From positions 1 through 5,725 of the forward strand of contig CAMKZP010000261.1 of the NCBI GenBank assembly GCA_946477805.1: 5,725 nucleotides of DNA, in the 5' to 3' direction. Below the pieces are notes generated by a model, which made no database searches, was not told the DNA's origin, and was given only the letters and a program-made list of their open reading frames with translations. Position 1 is the first letter of the stretch, and each line of letters opens with the position of its first letter. Shown here piece after piece: positions 1-4,028 of this stretch. A program made the position numbers and the translations under genes. The DNA comes from an uncultured Enterobacter sp. (GTDB lineage Bacteria > Pseudomonadota > Gammaproteobacteria > Enterobacterales > Enterobacteriaceae).

Positions 1-536
1 GGCTTAAACAGCAGACCGAGCGGAACCAGCGCCAGCGCGCCGATGGATTCCGACAGCACCCAGACGAAGAACGTGCGCAGCGGATCCGCGCTCGGCATCA
101 GGAAGTGGACCAGCACCCCGCCCACGAGAGGGGGGATCAGGGCGCTGCCTATCGCCAGACGAACCCAGTCGTTCAGGTTTTGCAGCGGGTTGTACCAGGG
201 CAGCAGCCTGCGCAGCAGTAACGCCCCGATGCTGGCCTCAATGATATTGATGACGGTATAGGTGAGGCTAATGGACTCCCAGGAGAACAGCATCCACGAC
301 GCCAGCACGTTCCCGAACGAACAGGCCAGCGCGATGCCGGGCCACATTTTCCCCGCGTGGCGGTAGAACGCCACCATCATAATGGAGGTCGGGAACCAGA
401 GCGGCGCCAGCAGCGTACCGAAGCGGGTCAGCTCAAGGGAGAATAAGGTGAAGATGAACGTGACGAGACCCAGACAGACAAGTCGCAGTAAAGGATGAGG
501 GGTAGTCACCAAAACCCGCTGGTATTGTTTATTCAT
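1..536 (-). CDS. dgcE: Diguanylate cyclase DgcE (YegE), N-terminal MASE1 part only, cut by the window edge
   Basis: Reading down the minus strand from the ATG at 536-534, the frame stays open for 178 codons and leaves the window at position 1, so only the N-terminus is present. The translation starts MNKQYQRVLV and has hydrophobic stretches at about residues 17-36, 45-58, 65-85, 92-110, 127-147 and 155-177. Recognisable blocks are APLWFPTSIMMVAFYRHAG (44-62), MWPGIAL (64-70), LLPWYNPLQNL (111-121) and VLSESIGALALVPLGLLFK (160-178). I recognise these as the MASE1 multi-pass sensory domain of E. coli YegE/DgcE, a large inner-membrane protein that continues with PAS, GGDEF and degenerate EAL domains. 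The family makes c-di-GMP and promotes curli and biofilm through CsgD. Those catalytic domains lie outside the window, so activity cannot be judged here. The start matches the E. coli start, but the ribosome-binding site is weak (GGA at 549-547, 10 bases upstream). The gene is divergent from udk. Confidence 0.93.
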   Translation of the reverse strand, partial: MNKQYQRVLVTTPHPLLRLVCLGLVTFIFTLFSLELTRFGTLLAPLWFPTSIMMVAFYRHAGKMWPGIALACSFGNVLASWMLFSWESISLTYTVINIIEASIGALLLRRLLPWYNPLQNLNDWVRLAIGSALIPPLVGGVLVHFLMPSADPLRTFFVWVLSESIGALALVPLGLLFK

Positions 537-593
537 TACCGCTTTATCCAGGGACGCCAGGCTGTCAGGAGCGAGGTCCGGACGCGCGAAATT

Positions 594-657
594 ATTAATT
601 TGGTTTATGCTAGTACAAACAATTTACAATTTATACGGCGACTGCTCATAATTTGAC
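594..657 (-). promoter_or_regulatory. Candidate dgcE promoters (two weak alternatives)
   Basis: Read on the minus strand, two sigma70-like pairs are possible. One has a -35 GTCAAA (657-652), a 16-base spacer and a -10 TATAAA (635-630). The other has a -35 TTGTTT (622-617), a 17-base spacer and a -10 ATTAAT (599-594). Neither is strong: the -35 elements match the consensus at three of six positions. E. coli yegE is reported to be partly sigmaS-dependent, which would fit weak -35 elements, but I do not see a clean sigmaS-type -10. This is inference from consensus matching only. Confidence 0.25.
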
Positions 658-698
658 ATCACAGGCTTATTAAAGAGTTACTCTGCAGAAAATTCATG

Positions 699-727
699 TT
701 AACCGCCGAAAAAGTGCGCGTTAAAAT
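699..727 (+). promoter_or_regulatory. Candidate upstream udk promoter
   Basis: TTAACC at 699-704 (four of six matches to TTGACA), a 17-base spacer and TAAAAT at 722-727 (five of six matches to TATAAT) make the best-spaced sigma70 pair upstream of udk. The start would be near 734, giving a leader of about 145 bases that includes the downstream promoter candidate and the UNCG hairpin. Not confirmed by anything beyond consensus match and position. Confidence 0.35.
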
Positions 728-785
728 TTAGCTAAGGGCGGGAAAAGTGACTTTACGGCCCGTCTCGCATAACCTGCGCATTCGA

Positions 786-815
786 CTGGTATCATGCCCG
801 CGAAATCCCTATAAT
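786..815 (+). promoter_or_regulatory. Candidate proximal udk promoter with perfect TATAAT and GC-rich discriminator
   Basis: A perfect TATAAT lies at 810-815, 65 bases before the udk ATG. The best -35 is CTGGTA (786-791, three of six matches) with an 18-base spacer, so this would be a weak -35/strong -10 promoter. The bases after the -10 are TGCCGCG (816-822), a GC-rich discriminator of the kind seen at stringently controlled promoters such as rrn P1, where ppGpp/DksA lower initiation. Transcription would begin near 822. That it is ppGpp-sensitive is inference. Confidence 0.45.
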
Positions 816-825
816 TGCCGCGTTT

Positions 826-839
826 GACGCTCCGGCGTC
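826..839 (+). promoter_or_regulatory. UNCG-tetraloop hairpin in the udk 5' UTR
   Basis: GACGC (826-830), loop TCCG (831-834), GCGTC (835-839): a perfect 5-bp stem closed by C-G around UCCG, the exceptionally stable cUNCGg tetraloop class. If transcription starts near 822 the hairpin sits only a few bases from the mRNA 5' end, a place where it could hinder 5'-end-dependent RNase E attack. There is no T-run after it, so it is not a terminator. It is 40 bases upstream of the start codon and does not cover the ribosome-binding site. Confidence 0.5.
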
Positions 840-879
840 GCCCTTCCTTAACATCCAGGTTAATCAGGTCGCTAAATTT

Positions 880-1521
880 ATGACTGATAAGTCTCATCAG
901 TGCGTCATCATAGGCATCGCCGGCGCATCGGCTTCAGGTAAAAGTCTTATTGCCAGTACGCTTTACCGCGAACTGCGTGAACAGGTTGGTGATGAGCATA
1001 TCGGCGTCATTCCCGAAGATAGCTATTACAAAGATCAATCCCATCTTTCGATGGAAGAGCGCGTGAAAACCAACTATGACCATCCGAGCGCGATGGATCA
1101 CAGCTTGCTGTTCCAGCATCTTCAGTCGCTGAAAAACGGCACGGCTATTGAGCTGCCGGTTTACAGCTATGTAGAACATACCCGCACTCAGGAAACGGTC
1201 CGCATTGAGCCGAAGAAGGTCATTATCCTCGAAGGGATCCTGCTGCTGACCGACGCGCGCCTGCGCGAATCGATGAACTTCTCGATTTTCGTCGACACCC
1301 CGCTGGATATCTGCCTGATGCGCCGCATTAAGCGCGACGTGAACGAGCGTGGCCGCTCGATGGACTCGGTGATGGCGCAGTATCAAAAAACCGTTCGTCC
1401 GATGTTCCTGCAGTTTATCGAGCCCTCTAAGCAATACGCCGATATTATCGTGCCTCGCGGCGGTAAAAACCGGATTGCCATTGATATCTTAAAAGCGAAA
1501 ATCAGCCAGTTTTTTGAATAA
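880..1521 (+). CDS. udk: Uridine/cytidine kinase
   Basis: Phosphorylates uridine and cytidine to UMP and CMP in the cytosolic pyrimidine salvage pathway, using GTP or ATP as donor. The 213-residue length equals E. coli Udk, and near-identical blocks run through the whole protein. Visible motifs: the P-loop GASASGKS (residues 15-22); DSYYKDQ (47-53); NYDHPSAMD (65-73), whose Asp67 corresponds to the proposed catalytic base of the uridine kinase family; the nucleoside-binding PVYSYVEHTR (93-102); the strand EGILLLTD (118-125); the Arg-rich lid RRIKRDVNERGRS (148-160); and FIEPSKQYADIIVPRGG (179-195). The start at 880 is preceded by a weak Shine-Dalgarno (AGG at 866-868, 11 bases away) and is chosen because it reproduces the family N-terminus MTDKSHQCVIIGIAG. 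No frameshift or missing key residue. It is the first gene of a co-directional unit with dcd-asmA, 91 bases upstream of it. Confidence 0.97.
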   Translation: MTDKSHQCVIIGIAGASASGKSLIASTLYRELREQVGDEHIGVIPEDSYYKDQSHLSMEERVKTNYDHPSAMDHSLLFQHLQSLKNGTAIELPVYSYVEHTRTQETVRIEPKKVIILEGILLLTDARLRESMNFSIFVDTPLDICLMRRIKRDVNERGRSMDSVMAQYQKTVRPMFLQFIEPSKQYADIIVPRGGKNRIAIDILKAKISQFFE

Positions 1522-1561
1522 GCCGCGCGAATTGTGTACCGTTCAGAGATAACCTGGTTTT

Positions 1562-1587
1562 GCCCTGAGCCTGATAAGCCTCAGGGC
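1562..1587 (+). repeat. Intercistronic hairpin between udk and dcd
   Basis: GCCCTGAG (1562-1569) pairs perfectly with CTCAGGGC (1580-1587) around a 10-base loop. It lies in the 91-base gap, ending 10 bases before the dcd Shine-Dalgarno. No T-tract follows (the next bases are GCGATGCACGAAAGG), so it is not an intrinsic terminator; a role in stabilising or trimming the udk-dcd transcript is possible. The inner CCTGATAAGCC looks faintly like the GCCTGATAAGCG arm of enterobacterial REP elements, but the rest does not follow that consensus, so I do not call it a REP. Confidence 0.6.
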
Positions 1588-1597
1588 GCGATGCACG

Positions 1598-1604
1598 AAA
1601 GGAG
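1598..1604 (+). promoter_or_regulatory. Strong ribosome-binding site of dcd
   Basis: AAAGGAG, with an 8-base spacer to the ATG at 1613, is much stronger than the signal before udk. It fixes the dcd start and sets the translation rate of the whole fused frame, including the AsmA part that normally has its own start. Confidence 0.8.
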
Positions 1605-1612
1605 AAAGTGCC

Positions 1613-2161
1613 ATGCGTCTTTGTGACCGTGATATAGAAGCCTGGCTGGATGAAGGCCGCCTCTCTATTACCCCGCGCCCGCCGGTCGAGCGCATTAACG
1701 GTGTAACCGTTGACGTGCGTCTGGGGAATAAATTCCGCACCTTCAGCGGCCATACCGCCCCGTTTATCGACCTCAGCGGGCCAAAGGACGAAGTCAGCGC
1801 GGCGCTTGACCGCGTGATGAGCGACGAAATCGTTCTCGACGAGGGTGACGCTTTCTATCTGCACCCGGGTGAACTGGCGCTGGCGGTGACGTACGAATCC
1901 GTTACGCTGCCCGCGGATCTCGTGGGCTGGCTGGACGGCCGTTCCTCGCTGGCGCGTCTGGGCCTGATGGTTCACGTCACCGCGCACCGTATCGATCCCG
2001 GCTGGTCTGGCCGCATCGTGCTGGAGTTTTTCAACGCCGGTAAGCTGCCGCTGGCCCTGCGTCCCGGGATGATGATCGGTGCGCTAAGCTTTGAACCGCT
2101 GACGGGCCCGGCCGATCGTCCTTATAACCGCCGCCAGGACGCAAAATATCGCGACCAGCAG
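1613..2161 (+). other. dcd: Dcd module of the fusion (dCTP deaminase, last ~10 residues missing)
   Basis: Residues 1-183 start MRLCDRDIEAWLDEGRLSI and match E. coli Dcd (193 residues) almost throughout. By family knowledge the enzyme is a homotrimer with active sites at subunit interfaces. The residues I know for the E. coli enzyme are present at the same numbers: Arg110, Ser111 and Arg115 in the WLDGRSSLARLG segment (106-117), Arg126 in HRIDPGW, catalytic Glu138 in IVLEFFN, and the C-terminal lid residues Tyr171, Lys178 and Gln182. The E. coli tail after Gln183 (about ten residues ending in IDKD) is replaced by AsmA sequence. Since the lid folds over bound nucleotide, a 585-residue extension here could slow lid closure or crowd the trimer, but no known ligand residue is lost. 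Confidence 0.9.
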
Positions 2162-3919
2162 GCCTATATGGTGCGGCAGGTTGAAGCACGCAGCGGGTAC
2201 GAACTTAAGCTCGACGGGCCGCTGCGCTGGCACGTCTGGCCGCAACTCAGCATTCTCTCTGGCCGCATGTCGTTAACCGCACCCGGGGCGTCGCAGCCTC
2301 TGGTGTCGGCCGATAATATGCGTCTCGACGTGGCGCTTATCCCGCTTTTCTCACATCAGCTTCAGGTTAATCAGGTGATGCTGAAAGGGGCGGTGATCCA
2401 GCTCACGCCGCAGTCCGAGGCGGTGCGCGGGGCGAACGCGCCGGTGGCGCCGCGGGAAAATACGTTACCGGATGTGCCCTCTGATGCGGGCTGGTCATTC
2501 GATATCGGCAATCTGAAGGTGGCGGACAGCGTGCTGGTTTTCCAGCATGAAGGCGACGAGCAGGTTACCGTGCGCAACATCAGCCTGAAGATGGAGCAGG
2601 ACGAAAATCACGTCGCTACCGTGGCGTTTTCCGGGCGCGTCAACCGTGACCAGCGCGATCTGAACCTCTCCCTGAACGCCAACGTCAACGCGTCGGACTA
2701 CCCCCATCAGCTCACCGCGGATATCCAGCAGCTGAACTGGCAGCTGACCGGAGCCGATCTGCCGCTCAAAGGCATTACCGGACAGGGGACGCTGCAGGCT
2801 GTCTGGCGCGAAGAACAGAAACAGCTTGCGCTTAACAACCTCAACCTGCAGGCCAACGACAGCAGCCTGAAAGGGCAGGCGAGCGTGACGCTTGCCGAAG
2901 AGCCGAAGTGGGTCCTTGACCTGCAGTTTGATAAGCTGAACCTGGAGAACCTGCTCCCGCCGCCGCCAGCGGGCACGACCGACGGCGATGTCGTTCAGAC
3001 GGGGCAAAGCCAGGTTGCGAAATCCCGTCCGGTGATCTCCTCTAATCTCGATCAGCCCGACTACAACAGCCTGCGCGGGTTTACCGCCGACGTTCTGTTG
3101 AAGGCCAACGCCGTTCGCTGGCGCGGCATCGACTTTACCGACGTCAGCAGCCAGATGTTCAACCATCGTGGACAGCTGGCGATCTCTGAGCTCAGCGGCA
3201 GGATGGGGGCCGGGCATATGTCGCTGCCGGGCACGCTGGACGTCCGAAATGACGTTTCCCGCGCCGAGTTCCAGCCGCGGCTTGAGAACGTTGAGATTGG
3301 CACCATCCTCAAAGCCTTCAATTACCCCATCGCGATGACCGGGCAACTGACGATGGCGGGGGATTTCTCCGGCACCAGGATTGATGCCGACGCGTTTCGT
3401 CGCAGCTGGCAGGGACAGGCGCAGGTTGAGCTGAAAGAGACGCGCATGGAAGGGCTGAACTTCCAGCAGCTGGTGCAGCAGGCGGTTGAGCGCAGCAGCA
3501 GCGTGAAGGCCAATGAGAATTACGACAATGCGACCCGCCTCGACAGCTTTACCAGCGAGCTGACGCTTAATAACGGGCAGCTTTCGCTGGATAAGATGGC
3601 AGGCACGTCATCCATGCTCTCCTTAACGGGTGAAGGCGCGCTGGACCTGGTGAAAGAGACGGCGGATACCCGCTTTAACGTCCGCGTCCTCTCTGGCTGG
3701 GAAGGGGAAGGCGAGCTTATCGACTTCCTGAAGCGCACGCCGATCCCGCTGAACGTTTACGGCAAATGGCAGGCGCTGAACTACAGCCTGCAGGTCGATC
3801 AGATCCTGCGCAAGCATCTTCAGGATGAAGCCAAACGCCGGTTGAACGACTGGGCGGAACGCAATAAAGATTCGCAAAACGGCAAAGACGTGAAGAAGCT
3901 GTTAGAGAAGCTTCAGTAG
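1613..3919 (+). CDS. dcd-asmA: dCTP deaminase-AsmA fusion protein (Dcd 1-183 joined in frame to AsmA lacking its membrane anchor)
   Basis: One open frame of 768 codons covers what are normally two adjacent genes. Residues 1-183 are dCTP deaminase, which makes dUTP from dCTP as precursor for dTMP. Residues 184-768 are the periplasmic part of AsmA, an envelope protein of the AsmA/TamB/YhdP type. The join lies at 2161/2162, right after Gln183 (KYRDQQ) and before AYMVRQVEARSGY. Missing against the E. coli proteins as I recall them are the last ~10 Dcd residues with the stop, the short intergenic gap, and the first ~32 AsmA residues. Those carry the hydrophobic N-terminal helix, so this protein has no visible signal or anchor and should stay in the cytosol. 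Dcd motifs are intact. A plausible reading is a working deaminase carrying a non-functional AsmA tail. The alternatives are an assembly deletion, or proteolysis to Dcd alone. The stop is TAG at 3917-3919. Frame and identity are secure; the biological status is not. Confidence 0.9.
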   Translation: MRLCDRDIEAWLDEGRLSITPRPPVERINGVTVDVRLGNKFRTFSGHTAPFIDLSGPKDEVSAALDRVMSDEIVLDEGDAFYLHPGELALAVTYESVTLPADLVGWLDGRSSLARLGLMVHVTAHRIDPGWSGRIVLEFFNAGKLPLALRPGMMIGALSFEPLTGPADRPYNRRQDAKYRDQQAYMVRQVEARSGYELKLDGPLRWHVWPQLSILSGRMSLTAPGASQPLVSADNMRLDVALIPLFSHQLQVNQVMLKGAVIQLTPQSEAVRGANAPVAPRENTLPDVPSDAGWSFDIGNLKVADSVLVFQHEGDEQVTVRNISLKMEQDENHVATVAFSGRVNRDQRDLNLSLNANVNASDYPHQLTADIQQLNWQLTGADLPLKGITGQGTLQAVWREEQKQLALNNLNLQANDSSLKGQASVTLAEEPKWVLDLQFDKLNLENLLPPPPAGTTDGDVVQTGQSQVAKSRPVISSNLDQPDYNSLRGFTADVLLKANAVRWRGIDFTDVSSQMFNHRGQLAISELSGRMGAGHMSLPGTLDVRNDVSRAEFQPRLENVEIGTILKAFNYPIAMTGQLTMAGDFSGTRIDADAFRRSWQGQAQVELKETRMEGLNFQQLVQQAVERSSSVKANENYDNATRLDSFTSELTLNNGQLSLDKMAGTSSMLSLTGEGALDLVKETADTRFNVRVLSGWEGEGELIDFLKRTPIPLNVYGKWQALNYSLQVDQILRKHLQDEAKRRLNDWAERNKDSQNGKDVKKLLEKLQ
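2162..3919 (+). pseudogene. asmA: asmA lacking its start and N-terminal anchor, fused behind dcd
   Basis: Fusion residues 184-768 (585) correspond to about residues 33-617 of E. coli AsmA, which is 617 long, so the rest of the protein is complete. Recognisable blocks: RSGYELKLDGPLRWHVWPQ (193-211), SADNMRLDVAL (about 233-243), GRVNRDQRDL, a Pro-rich low-complexity linker starting PPPP at 449-452, NVEIGTILKAFNYPI (559-573) in the conserved C-terminal AsmA region, and a charged amphipathic tail from RKHLQDEAKRRLNDWAER (733-750) onward. AsmA was found through suppression of assembly-defective OmpF; the family is now linked to phospholipid transport between membranes. What is missing is the start codon, ribosome-binding site and hydrophobic anchor, so envelope function is probably lost. 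A weak internal start is possible at ATG 2168 (AGG at 2160-2162, 5 bases upstream), but its product would also lack an anchor. Confidence 0.75.
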
Positions 3920-3950
3920 TGTGAATACCGGGTGGCATGTGCGTCCTGAT

Positions 3951-3987
3951 GCCCTCATCCCGTCCCTCTCCCACGTGGAGAGGGCGC
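3951..3987. repeat. boxC-like GC-rich palindromic repeat
   Basis: GCCCTCATCC followed by CGTCCCTCTCCCACGTGGAGAGGGCGC resembles the short CCCTCACCC...CCCTCTCCC...GGGAGAGGG elements scattered between genes in enterobacteria and known in E. coli as boxC. The core is a perfect 8-bp stem, CCCTCTCC (3964-3971) with GGAGAGGG (3977-3984), around the loop CACGT. It lies 31 bases after the asmA stop, between convergent genes, the typical place for such elements. The boxC name is from memory of the consensus; the palindrome is seen directly. Confidence 0.5.
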
Positions 3988-3994
3988 AAACACT

Positions 3995-4025
3995 AAAAAC
4001 GGCAACGAGGTTGCCGCTTTGCTTT
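3995..4025. terminator. Bidirectional intrinsic terminator between asmA and yegH
   Basis: A perfect 7-bp stem, CGGCAAC (4000-4006) with GTTGCCG (4010-4016), closes a 3-base GAG loop. On the plus strand it is followed by CTTTGCTTTT, an interrupted T-tract that can end the udk-dcd-asmA transcript. On the minus strand it is followed by an unbroken TTTTT (3999-3995), making a stronger terminator for yegH, whose stop codon lies 13 bases before the hairpin. One shared hairpin for two convergent genes fits the 109-base gap. Confidence 0.85.
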
Positions 4026-4028
4026 TAC

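Larger units (their letters stand above)
537..879. promoter_or_regulatory. Divergent dgcE-udk intergenic control region
   Basis: These 343 bases separate the two divergent start codons and contain no credible gene; the longest start-to-stop frames are mini-ORFs such as 11 codons at 696-731. The half near dgcE (about 587-735) is strikingly AT-rich against GC-rich flanks, as is usual for enterobacterial promoter regions. It holds a perfect inverted repeat AAATTA-T-TAATTT (589-601), a tandem repeat of ACAATTT (619-632) and a second perfect small palindrome AGAGT-T-ACTCT (674-684). A perfect TTGACA hexamer on the plus strand (653-658) has no good -10 at normal spacing; the best is GTTACT at 677-682 with an 18-base spacer. 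I do not recognise a known regulator's operator here. Confidence 0.6.

Noticed and set aside
43..261. A 72-codon plus-strand frame opposite dgcE
   Set aside because: Antisense to the MASE1 coding sequence, which matches YegE without interruption.
696..731. An 11-codon mini-ORF (MLTAEKVRVKI) upstream of udk, considered as a leader peptide
   Set aside because: No Shine-Dalgarno, no run of regulatory codons, no attenuator-type terminator after it, and it may lie upstream of both likely transcription starts.
816..830. UTP-sensitive reiterative-transcription start (as in codBA or upp) at the udk promoter
   Set aside because: The predicted initial transcribed bases contain only TTT; there is no longer T-run such as those controls need.
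934..1434. A 166-codon minus-strand open frame inside udk
   Set aside because: Antisense shadow of a highly conserved kinase gene; no domain or ribosome-binding site.
1562..1587. Intrinsic terminator after udk
   Set aside because: The hairpin lacks any following T-tract, so it cannot act as a standard Rho-independent terminator.
1502..1987. A 161-codon minus-strand frame across the udk end and dcd start
   Set aside because: Overlaps two well-supported genes on the other strand and the translation has no family resemblance.
2495..3346. A 283-codon minus-strand open frame inside asmA
   Set aside because: Shadow frame of the asmA coding sequence: Arg/Gln-rich and low-complexity, with no start signal and no recognisable family.
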